A stretch of DNA of 64,000 bases from Microcyclospora pomicola (taxonomy: Eukaryota; Ascomycota; Dothideomycetes; Capnodiales). The notes beneath the pieces were generated by a model, which was not told the origin of the DNA, did no database searches, and worked only from the letters and a program-made list of their open reading frames with translations. Numbering within the stretch: the stretch's first letter is position 1; each line of letters starts with the position of its first letter. The stretch spans positions 992,001 through 1,056,000 of the forward strand of contig NHNY01000002.1 of assembly GCA_002786065.1 (NCBI GenBank), given 5' to 3'. Shown here in pieces: positions 43,664-53,311 of this stretch. The position numbers and the translations under genes were made by a program.

Positions 43664-45571
43664 TCAGACCCTTACGACTGGCTCCCATGCCGCACTAAGC
43701 AGCAAATGTGGCGGTGAACTTATCCCGCCAGCAGTGCTCAACCGTTGCCTGAGAGCCGTGAAAAAAGCCTCGAAGGTATGTTTCGCCCACGGATCTGCGC
43801 GGATGAAGCACGGTTCGAATGGTAGCTCACAAGCCCCATCGTTGGTGGCGGGGCGGAAGAGGCTGATGCTGATCGCTCGTGGAGTATTCTGGCGTTGAAA
43901 AGCTTCCGGGAGGTACAGCTCGACCGTGCTGAATATTGAGTCGGCATCAGCGAGCATTGACAAGGGGAAGCAAGCCATGCCAGGTCGCCCGATCGCATCT
44001 GCCATGTCGAAGTAGCATCTGATTCGGTTCATCATGGCGCAACTCTTTTGGTCCGTGTCTATGGCAGGCAAGTCATGCCCTGGTAGACCATTTTGGGCAT
44101 GAGGACGTGGATAGGTCGGTTCAGGGTTCGTCGACCGTGGGATCTGCGTGTTTGTAGCATCTCGTGGTCGATCATGTTCTGCGTCATGCCTAGCTGGCCT
44201 GCCATTGACAGCCAAAGCCTGAGATGGCGTGTGACCGCGTAAATCAGCTGTAGGGCGATCTTGGCCTGTGGAAGAGCGCTGTCGCTGCGTACTCGTTATG
44301 TTTGGTTGTGTCGCAGGATGTGAAGGATTGCGTCTCTGGTCATCGTGTGGTGTCAATGAGTCCAGGCTCATACGATGATCGGTCGTGGAGACTTGGCTGG
44401 GCAAAGATGGTCGCTTGAAAGAGCCATTTCCGTTCACCACGGGTATTTCTTCAAACGCATGTTCGCTGGGTATTGATGGCGGTGCAGAGATGGGATTTGG
44501 CTCATAAGGACCGGTGTCGATGACCATAAGATAACATCGGAACCTCGCCGACGCCGACTTCAGCTTCACGATGAGCTGCGGCTTTCTCCCGTTAGCAAGA
44601 TCGGAAGGTGGCGAGTTCTTCGTTCGCCTGGGAAGTTCTACATCAGATGGCCTCTTGACACCAGCTGTAGTCATGGCCTTGCTCGATTTCTTCGGCATTA
44701 CCCGTGTTCGCTTTGCAGCACTGTCGCTCACATTCGTGTTGACAGCATTCCACTCATGCGCTCTGAACGGAATCACCGAGTCCTCGGACCCGTCAGAGAC
44801 ATCATCGTCATCAACAAGAATATCCGACTCGAATGCCTCCTTGATCTCGACGTTAGAGCTTGGGTATCGAGCTGGTGGCGAGTCATGTCGTTCTGGTAGT
44901 GCTGATCGCCCCATGCTTGACCTGGAGTCCGTAGCCTCCGGGCCATTTGAGTGGTCGAGGGCTTCATCGAGCAAAGTAGATTTCCGCTTGCGCTCCCGCT
45001 CATCGCGCGCGTTGTTCTCACTCTTCTTCATGAGTTTGGCAACGATCAATTCGCAGAACAAAGAATGCAGTCTAGGATAATCAGTCAGATGCTCATCAAT
45101 AAACACGCATGTGACTTACATCTGTGCGTCCTCTGGCCTGGATGCGAAGAGATCTCGTGTGTAGAAAGGATCGTTGGTCTCCCTCGAGGCATCGACAAGC
45201 CATGAAGCCTGCTCACGTTGTGGGTAGTCGGGCCACAGGCGAGGTGCGAGTTGGTTAAATAATCGAGTCAACTCATCTTGCAGATCTCGCGACTCGCCGA
45301 TTTGCTTCTTAGGTACAGAGCGATACTTCATGTTGAGTCGGTCGACTTCTTTCAATAAGTCGGGAATGGCGGGTCCGACATATGGCCGATCTGCTTTCTG
45401 TGGACGACTTATGCCACGCTCGAACCAAAAACCCAACGCCCGTTCTATGGTGAGCGGGGTTCTTTTTGAGATAGGCAGGTTGGTGAATGGGTGCCATGGG
45501 GCATTGGCAGGCGATTGCATCTTGGGTGCGTCGCTTGCGCTCGTAATGATCGGTGGTTGGTCGGCCATCAT
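43664..45571 (-). CDS. Tandem paralogue 2 of the unrecognised family
   Basis: Exons 45571-45120 and 45071-43664, 619 aa; intron 48 bp (GTAAGT, branch CTGAC, acceptor CCTAG), phase 2. The N-terminal domain (about 38-150) aligns residue by residue with paralogue 1: IERALGFWFERGISRP, RLFNQLAPRLWPDY, SWLVDA and RDLFASRP. Straight after the intron lies LHSLFCELIVAKLMKKSENNARDER, again matching paralogue 1. The middle (about 180-490) is disordered, with basic clusters (ERERKRK, KRTRVMPKK) and many Ser/Pro/Asp. The C-terminal domain (about 500-619) begins RIRCYFDMADAIGRPGM and includes DADSIFSTVELYL, AISISLF, a Phe-rich helix TFEAFFTALRQRL and LLLSAAWEP. It is the longest and probably best-preserved member. 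No catalytic motif is evident. Confidence 0.8.
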
Positions 45572-46307
45572 GTCCTAGGCAGACCTTGCTTGTGCAGATA
45601 CCCGCCGTGTCGAGTAAATTCTAGTAAGTCGCCAGACGTGTTCGCTCAATCTATGCCTACGACATATTCGCAGCGGTGTCTTTATGCGAGCTTAGCCAAC
45701 CCAACGGATCGCATGGTAAGGTGGAGAGAATATTGTCGGCGTACCTTAGGAAGAAAAGTCTGGCGGCGAGCAAGATTGGGGGTAAGCGTAGCGGGAGCAA
45801 CAAAAGACCCCGAGCCACGGCCTTATCATTACGACTGAAGCTAAGCCAGCCTAAGCACACACTCGTTGATGGTGACGCGACTCTACCCCACATTCAAGTG
45901 CTAGCACTCGTTCTAGCCAACATTGACATCGACATCCATGACTTGCAAGAGGCATGTGCTTGCGTGCTTCATCATTGTAGTGCTCATGTGATGTGATTTT
46001 GCTGAAGCCTGAGTGTTCCACGTCTCAGAGAATGTCATGAGATAGGGCCTCGGTTGTGGCACGAAAGCGTTACGGCCCTAGGCCGTCTATGGTACCGGGA
46101 TGTACAAATTAACGGGGTTTTCTTCCTAAGACAGGGGAGCTTTTACCCGAGGGCTACGTTGCCCAATATTACATACATAATTATCAACACCGTTCCTATC
46201 GCGATATCAGTCTCATGTCTCTGCTTGTGCATCGGCGGCAGCAGTCCTGTCAAGACATACATCGATAAGATAAGCGCTTCCTTCTTCCACCAGGTTTGTT
46301 AGTCAGC
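45572..46307. other. Spacer between tandem paralogues 2 and 3
   Basis: This 736-bp spacer includes the promoter of paralogue 2. The plus-strand frame 45676-45996 lacks recognisable features. Confidence 0.45.
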
Positions 46308-47949
46308 TTATTCCAGGATCAGCTCCGCCGTGAACATTGGCGCATTTTGTCCCCTGTGGAGACGAATGCGAGAGAGCAGGTCTTGGTAGCTTCTTTCCCC
46401 AGTCAACGTGAATCGCTCAATAGGAGTGATGCTGGGTTCACCACCATGCCATCGACCTTCCCTGATCAGGATGAAACGAATGGCACGCTTCTCCAGATCA
46501 GAGGATCCTGCCATCACCACTTCCAGGGATTCGAAGAGGGCGTCACTGTGAAGACAAGTCCCAACCTGTAGCCACATGTTGACCCTGACCCCATTGATCA
46601 GCCAGGACGTGATGAAGGTGTCACGCAATGTATCACGGTCGAGGCATGCTGTTTGTGGCGCTATATTCGCATCCGAGGCGTGAGCAAGAGCTTGGGTGGG
46701 TGACTGCTCTGCTGACTCCTGTGCTCTCAAGCTTTGACCTTGTGGTACCATCGAAGGTTCGGCGTCTATTCTACTGCCCTGATCATCGGTTTGCGTGGAT
46801 CGATCTGTTCCGCCGGGCATTGTCTAAATATGGATATTAGCTTTTGCTCATATTTTGAGGCTCAGTCTATCATACTGGTATACTCTCCTGCAGTACTGAC
46901 GCCTGTTCCGGAGGATGGTGTGACTGATCGGATGTCAGATCTACCGTGACTGGATGTTCAGCACTTGTATCATGATATTGAGGAGACTCCAATGTTTTCC
47001 CAGCAATACGGCGTCTCTTATGGTCGATACCGGAGTCAGCGAATCGTCTCAGCCGCTTCCTGAGTGTGATCTCAGATCCATCGGTCGATTCAGAACCCCG
47101 TATGACATTGCCGGTCAGTTGTGACGCTGGGCGCTGCTCTACGACAGGATCAATAGCTGGCTCGCCGGAGTCGCTATCTTCAGCGGGATCAACGTAGCTT
47201 TGTTCATCGAAACTTGTCCTTCCCATGACTGCGACCGGAGCTGCGAAGTGAGGGCGTTGCTCTACGATCGTCTCAATGTCTTCTGCTTCCTGTGTCGCAT
47301 CATTCGTATGGTCTGTAGCATGGTTTCTATCATTGTATGAATGTGCACTGCCCTGAGAGAACACGCCTGACCGCTGGCTGCCGTGACGATCGCGTAAGTA
47401 TGGGAGGTCCGTCGCCGCCGACACATCGGTATGTATCATGTCGTGATTTGAGTCAGTGATATCCTGATTTGCTTTGCTAGAGTCAAGCTTTGTCGCAGCC
47501 GGTTGTTTCTTGGGCATTCGATTTCTAGAGTTCGTGATTCCTCTTTCCAGCAGTGAACGGAGCTGCTCGGTCAAGCTATGACAGATGAGTATAGCTCGTC
47601 AGCCCATCGAGATATAAGATACTTACAAGGCTGTATGAACTGGGTCTGAGGTGTACAAATGCTTAGGGTACTCAGCACAGATAGTGTCAGTGAGCCAGGG
47701 AGGACGTGGGGCAGTAGGTACATCAGAATATGAACCTGGCCAAACGTCGCGACCAAAGTTATGTATCAGCCTCTTGGCGTCTTCGAGGAGGTCGTCGGAA
47801 GTGTAGGCCGCGTTCGGTTTTCCAAGATATGCTTGCCTGGTCTTCTCGAGCTGTTCCCAGAGCGTAGTGTCAGGTCGTCCTTGCTTGCGTTTGAGCTGGG
47901 CAAATCCCATGCGATTCTTGATCTGCCTGTTGGTATATCCTTTGAACAT
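46308..47949 (-). CDS. Tandem paralogue 3 of the unrecognised family (5' end unresolved)
   Basis: Exons 47949-47627, 47575-46876 and 46823-46308, at least 512 aa. The intron after the N-terminal domain (GTAAGT...CATAG) is phase 2 and at the same alignment position as in paralogues 1 and 2. Matching N-terminal landmarks are DVWPGS, PWLTDT and HLYTSDP. The disordered middle carries RKRLRRF and HKRRR, nuclear-signal-like. The C-terminal domain (about 410-512) is the most diverged but keeps the order: LINGVRVNMWLQVG, SDALFESLEVVM, AIRFILIREG, SYQDLLSRIRLH. The start shown is the first in-frame ATG. The frame stays open upstream to 48079, where TAG is also a possible splice acceptor, and the alignment says the domain begins before 47949. 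A further 5' exon is therefore likely. Confidence 0.7.
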
Positions 47950-49134
47950 TTCAAGTACAGCCAAGGACGAGAAATGGACCTTGTGGTTTTTCACGAGGAG
48001 AATACTGGCTTGCTCTTCGTTCCGGCATAGCGAACGCGCAGTGTACCCCTTATCAAGAGCATTTTCAGCACAGCCGTTGTTCTAGCAGCATCTATTCCTT
48101 TGTGAAGGTAAGATTCGCGACCATCGACTATGTTGAGGCCATTGCGAACAAGGAATGCAAGCCACAACTGTCTGATCCCTACCGTGAATCAGGTATCTTT
48201 GCATCTGGTCTCTCATGAGCATCAAATAGCAGAGGTAACATCCTAGCAATTGGACAAGGCAAACGGGAGACGTGCAATGTTGAGTCAGACGAACCGCAAT
48301 CAAACGGCACAGCTGGTAGGGATCTACACCGCAGGTGGGGAGACTTCCCAGAATATTCGGCAGCTCACCAAACTTTGTTACCTTGTGAGCGATATTTGAG
48401 ACTCGTAGGCCGTTGATGGCTCAACCAAAGCATTCAGCTAAGACGACAGAATTTCACCTTAGGAGAAGACCATTTCCAGATGCAGGTATTGGCTTTTGCG
48501 GACCTAAAAGCACCACCATGAAACTTGACGGTCCGTTCAATTGACCGCCTTTGGGTGCCACTAACATGCTTGGATCACTTTGTGTCTGAGCGAACTGAAA
48601 CATGGGCCAGAGTGGCAGGGTAAGGTAGTTGCCAACAGACCAAAATAGACTTTGTCATTTCCGGCGCACAGCATGGCGGCCTCACCCAATCGGCATGCCG
48701 AAAGGTCAGGTACTCCCATGCGACCACGTACAAGTGGCCTGTCATTCTCGCAGTATAGCAACATACTACATATCCTCATCCTCAGAGCGTTCCAAGCTTG
48801 AGGTGGAAGCTGTTTAAGATGCCTGAATTACATGCAAGGCTCTGCTGCGACGAATTCAACATCCCATTTATCGCGTTCAGGCGTGTGCAATCCAGAGATT
48901 GCTGTGATGTTTCTCAATCCTCTAAGTGCCCGTGTCGGCATGGGGTCGTATGTAAGCGCATGACTCATAGGAGATCGTAGCACTCTGGGCCTATCCTTCG
49001 CCACTTGGCAAGTTTCGTTGCGATGCACGGCTTTACCGTTCGTCTTGTATTGGTTGTCGTTGGCGCATTACATCTGTAGCGCGTGTTGACAGCATGTGCA
49101 ACCCAATCTCTTGTCCTTTCGCATCGCCAGGACT
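47950..49134. other. Region upstream of paralogue 3 with competing open frames
   Basis: This stretch of 1.19 kb includes at 47950-48079 (minus) an open frame continuous with paralogue 3 (RNEEQASILLVKNHKVHFSSL), probably coding. An overlapping minus frame at about 48000-48180 reads FLVRNGLNIVDGRESYLHKG and looks weakly ankyrin-like. The rest (48200-49134) holds only short frames. I cannot place a first exon. Confidence 0.4.
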
Positions 49135-50028
49135 TCACTTGACGCTGTACCCTCGACTCATGAAGTCACTGCTTTTGCCGGACGGCTTGCTCTGATCTCG
49201 TGTAGAGAACAGACTTCGCACGTTCTGGTTCTCCAACTTCCGCTTTTTGGCACGTTCCTGCTCTTCCATAACTTTGGCAGTCAGTGATGCGGTAGATGTG
49301 TTGTTTATGCCGCTCTTCTCGGACTCTAGCCTGACGGTCTTTGATTCCTTTATGGACGCCTTCTCATTGTCCGCACCAGCTTCCTCATGAGCATCTCGCT
49401 TCTTGCGCTTCTTGTTACCACTCCCACCCCTCTTCAGCGAATGCGTGAGACCCTTCTCTTCTAGTGTCTTTACCCGTAAGGAGAGACGAGCTATGTCTGT
49501 TGCAGAGGTCGGTAGGAGTGGGATAATGTCGTTGGACGCGTACTCTGTGTCGCACGTCAAGCACTTCTCGCCTGAGACTTCCTTGATCGCAGCACCAGAG
49601 AAAGCATGGCCACACGGCACAATGTATACAGCTCTCGATCCTGGGCCCAGTTTGTCGCCAGTCACAGGACACCTCCATGATGTGCTTGTACCAGCATCTT
49701 TCGACTCTGCAGCATCCTCTCCCCCGACCTGGAATTTGACTTCCACCACATCCTTGAGGCTTTTGATTGCTCCCTGGGTTATTCTCTCGGCATCCTCTTT
49801 GCGCGCACCACTGACCAGGTACTCGATGATGGTATCCTTGTTGTAGAGCTTGCCAGAGCAATCAGCCACGACTGGAAGCGAGAGCGGTGCCCGTGAAATG
49901 GGATCATAAGTCCAGTAATACTCTTGCTGTTCTTGTTGCGACTCCTTCAGCTCAGCTGTGGTCGGATTTCGGGCGGCTTCTTTGACCAGTTCGCGTCGTG
50001 TGGGTATACTGCCACCATCATTACCCAT
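49135..50028 (-). CDS. rtf2: Rtf2-type replication termination / fork-remodelling factor
   Basis: A single exon of 297 aa. The N-terminus MGNDGGSIPTRRELVK and YYWTYDPISRAPLSLPVVADCSGKLYNKDTIIEYL are the first half of the Rtf2 domain; the second half has WRCPVTGDKLG, the CGHAFSGAAIKEV turn and CLTCDTEY, a RING-related fold with reduced zinc ligands, then DIIPLLP. A basic, Lys-rich C-terminal tail (about 200-297, with KKRKKRD and KKRKLENQNVRSLF) fits nuclear location. In fission yeast Rtf2 stabilises paused forks and has splicing-linked effects. Divergent from the pantothenate kinase gene. Confidence 0.93.
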   Translation of the reverse strand: MGNDGGSIPTRRELVKEAARNPTTAELKESQQEQQEYYWTYDPISRAPLSLPVVADCSGKLYNKDTIIEYLVSGARKEDAERITQGAIKSLKDVVEVKFQVGGEDAAESKDAGTSTSWRCPVTGDKLGPGSRAVYIVPCGHAFSGAAIKEVSGEKCLTCDTEYASNDIIPLLPTSATDIARLSLRVKTLEEKGLTHSLKRGGSGNKKRKKRDAHEEAGADNEKASIKESKTVRLESEKSGINNTSTASLTAKVMEEQERAKKRKLENQNVRSLFSTRDQSKPSGKSSDFMSRGYSVK

Positions 50029-50512
50029 CTTGGCAAGGATTCTTTGTCCGTCGACACCTTGGAGTCACTCGACGGAGGGATGGCAGATGGTAAGCAATTA
50101 CACTGTCACGTGCGGCTTACCATCAAGTCTAGTCTACATAAACGTCAGGTGCTAGGAGAAGTTCCATGCCCTGCCGGGGCTAATGTTCGGTCATACTTGG
50201 ACCCCGGATTACCCTGAGCAGCTGTCGTCGATCCGGCATTCTCGCCCATGGCACGATGGTTCGACTTTCAGACCGACCATCCTTTTCTCGCACGTTCACA
50301 ACCTGGCTTATATCTTTGCCAGAAATATCAAAACTCTGAGCTGCGCCCGTCGTTTCCCTCAAGTGGCAGACACTCTTCAATCTTACCTTTCTGGCACCCC
50401 ATCTTAGGCTTTGCTTAGCTCTGATGCCGACTTAGGACAGCGCCATTCCGGCAAGGAGGCGCGTGCCTTACACAACCCTTTCGGCTATCACACTGCACAT
50501 ACACTGGACTGC
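50029..50512. promoter_or_regulatory. Divergent promoter, Rtf2 / pantothenate kinase
   Basis: A 484-bp spacer between divergent housekeeping genes; both promoters must lie here. The kinase frame stays open upstream to 50411 without an ATG, so the first usable start is 50513. Confidence 0.5.
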
Positions 50513-51977
50513 ATGTCTCGGCCTGCAAGCAATATGGACGGCATAAGACCTCCGGCGTCTAAGCGGCGCCGGATCTCCAGTTCTGCGGCGGACATGCAAT
50601 CCGCAATTGCTCAGCCAGGATCAATCAAAATCAACGTCAAGGGAGCTTACATCATCGACCACGGAGACGATCTTTCACAGGGAAGTAACGGAAGTTCCCC
50701 AAGTTCGAGCCAGGATGAGAGCAATGATTTACCTGAGCATCACAAGCGAGACATCCGTCTTCCCAACCACACAGCAGTGGTCAGTCACGTGGCCGCTGAC
50801 ATTGGTGGATCTTTGGCCAAGGTCGTATACTTCTCGAGAGAAGACGGCCATGCACAATCTGGCGGAAGATTACACTTCCTGTCTTTCGAGACCAACCGCA
50901 TTGACGACTGCATCGAGTACCTCAGAGGCCTGAATTCCAAATATCACGAATCCAATGGTTCCAATAAGGAGGCCCGACTCACGGTCCAAGCAACTGGAGG
51001 TGGCGCCTTCAAGTTTTATGATAGAATCAAGGAACAACTTGGCGTAGAAGTGCAGCGAGAGGATGAGATGGAATGTCTCATCATGGGCCTGGACTTCTTC
51101 ATCACCGAAATCCCCCAGGAGGTCTTCATCTATGATGACAGCAAACCGGATGATGCGGTGCACTTCCAAGACCCCCGGACCGACGTCTATCCTTACTTAC
51201 TCGTCAACATTGGTAGCGGTGTCTCAATGATCAAAGTCTCAGGCCCGTCTCAATACACCCGTATCGGCGGTACGTCCTTGGGAGGCGGTACGCTATGGGG
51301 TCTGCTATCGCTCCTCACCGGTGCTCGCAATTTCGACGACATGCTTGATATGGCTGATCGAGGGGACAACGAGTCGGTAGATCTGCTAGTTGGAGATATC
51401 TACGGGGAAGGAATGGGCTATGAGAAGATCGGACTCAGCGAGCGGACGATTGCCAGCAGCTTCGGAAAGGTACTGAAGCGGAAGCGAGAGGCGGAGCGAC
51501 GAGCTGAAGACGGTGGCGGTCTGAGCAACGGTGATCGCCGCGACCACAAACCTGCCGCTGGTCGTCTGGACGAGGATGAACAAGCGCATCTCGTTGGCGA
51601 TGGGCGAATGTTCAAGCCTGAAGACATCTCCCGGAGCTTGCTGTACGCAATCAGGTGAGGCGTGCCCTGTCAGCGTTCCTTTTCCCGTATCAACTCACGA
51701 CTAACACTTCCCCAGTAACAACATTGGCCAGATCGCATACCTGCAATCAGAGAAGCACCAACTAGAACGGATCTACTTCGGAGGTTCTTTCATCCGCGGC
51801 CACCAGCAGACCATCCACACCCTATCCTTCGCCATCAACTTCTGGAGTAAGGGTGCGAAGCAAGCTTTCTTCCTGAGACATGAAGGTTATCTCGGCGCGG
51901 TCGGAGCATTTCTGAAGCGGAGGCCGGCGAGCTGGAAACGGCGTGGTAGTGTGGACAACACTGAAGCTATCGTTTGA
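50513..51977 (+). CDS. Eukaryotic-type pantothenate kinase
   Basis: Exons 50513-51654 and 51716-51977, 467 aa; intron 61 bp (GTGAGG, branch CTAAC, CCCCAG), phase 2, joining LLYAI to [10 protein letters not shown] polar N-terminal part with a KRRR basic cluster (about 16-20, possible nuclear signal) precedes the kinase core. Landmarks are [15 protein letters not shown] (phosphate loop), [13 protein letters not shown], the catalytic Glu in [24 protein letters not shown], and [21 protein letters not shown]. The C-terminus has [13 protein letters not shown] and a [21 protein letters not shown] pattern. It catalyses the first step of coenzyme A synthesis. Yeast counterpart CAB1. Confidence 0.95.
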
Positions 51978-52378
51978 GGACTTCGATGGCGACTGCTTTA
52001 TACCGGTCATCATGTAGCTATACTCGTGTGTATGTAGACGCTTATATGTCGTACATGGCATATGCTTGGTGCTATGGACATGAATATGAGTTTGACTCCA
52101 TCTTACGTGTTTCTTCCGCCAGTCTACCACACAGTTCACAAGCCAGCATTTCGCTTGCGATGGGGGTGACTCCATTAAGGTAAGTAAGAAGAATTAAGAT
52201 TATGTATATATATTTACAAGCACAATCACAAAGTGGCGAACCTAGCCCATGATGTACTCTCAAGCAGCGAACTCATGTATTAAAGGTATCGTAAGGGAAT
52301 CCAAAGTGGAGATGTCGCTCAAGACCCATTCAGCACCAGCGCCTGTCCTTCGCTGAATCGAGACCGGAATTGCGCCGT
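51978..52378. other. Convergent 3' region
   Basis: This 401-bp gap lies between the stop codons of the pantothenate kinase and the F-box-like gene. AT-rich stretch at 52200-52222 (tatgtatatatatttac) is a likely polyadenylation region. Confidence 0.5.
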
Positions 52379-53311
52379 TCAAGCCGCCACGGTGAGCAAT
52401 CGCCCACGCAAGAAATCCGCAAAGCCTGTGTCCACGCTGGCGGAAAACTGGATGTACCTGGCCATGGCCATGGAATTGGTGGCAGGAGCGCAATGCTCGA
52501 CGACGGCATTGACGTTCAGGTGTTGCAGGCCCTGGAACTCAAGCAGATACTGCAACCACTCCATGCCATCGGTGTCCTTGAGGATGTTGAAATCGTGCGC
52601 GGTGTATCTTGCCGTCCGCTCCCAGCCATTCTCGCCGGGTCGACCGGCCACGATGCCCAGCTCAAGACGCTGCAGATTGATGCCAGAGCTTTCACTGGTC
52701 ATATATCTGAGGGCAGCGGACCACTCCGCGCGGTCGAATTCCTTCTCATACGCCAATGCGCGCTTCACGATGCGGATGCTCTTCAGGCATGACCGAGCGT
52801 ATGGGGTCAAGTCGGTGAGGAAGGGTACGATGGCCTCGATGTGCGTATCGAAATCGAACGTGTAGGAGCTGTAGAGGAGCTCGGCGGCTTCGGCGTGGAT
52901 CTTCTGGCAGGTTCGGAGGATGGCGAGTTGGTCTTCGATCCGTGGGACGTTGACGCAGTGGTAGGTCGTGGTCATGCAGCGTGCCCGGAAGCGATCGCCG
53001 CGGACGGTGTAAGTGCTGCGCAAATGCGGCGCGCGTGTGTTCGATTCGCGCGAGCCATATAGTGCCGGATGGATTGTTCGTATGAATAGTGTTGGGTTGG
53101 ACAGATCGGCGGCCGCAGGACGATTCGTTCCATACTGCTTCTTGTGGTAGTCAAAAGAGTCTTCGATCGATGACAGCGCTTTCTGGTTATGCGGCACCAA
53201 GTCGGTCGCTCGGCGAGGAAGAACCAATAGAGAGTAGATTTGGAGTCGGATTTCTGTCGGCAGACGTAGGAAGGGAAACGCGGCGCCGCTTTTGTTCGGG
53301 GGAGATGGCAT
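52379..53311 (-). CDS. F-box-like fungal protein of unknown function
   Basis: A single exon of 310 aa from MPSPPNKSG at 53311; the frame stays open another 114 codons upstream, but that part is Arg/Thr-rich and lacks structure. Residues about 11-30 read FPFLRLPTEIRLQIYSLLVLP, the degenerate F-box helix found at the start of many fungal expansion proteins. Later come LAILRTCQKIHAEAAELLYSSYTFDFDT, also typical, then SCLKSIRIVKRAL and a closing part with LQYLLEFQGLQHLNVNA. Such proteins may recruit substrates to SCF ubiquitin ligases, but many diverged copies have no proven role. Confidence in family is fair. Confidence 0.75.
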   Translation of the reverse strand: MPSPPNKSGAAFPFLRLPTEIRLQIYSLLVLPRRATDLVPHNQKALSSIEDSFDYHKKQYGTNRPAAADLSNPTLFIRTIHPALYGSRESNTRAPHLRSTYTVRGDRFRARCMTTTYHCVNVPRIEDQLAILRTCQKIHAEAAELLYSSYTFDFDTHIEAIVPFLTDLTPYARSCLKSIRIVKRALAYEKEFDRAEWSAALRYMTSESSGINLQRLELGIVAGRPGENGWERTARYTAHDFNILKDTDGMEWLQYLLEFQGLQHLNVNAVVEHCAPATNSMAMARYIQFSASVDTGFADFLRGRLLTVAA

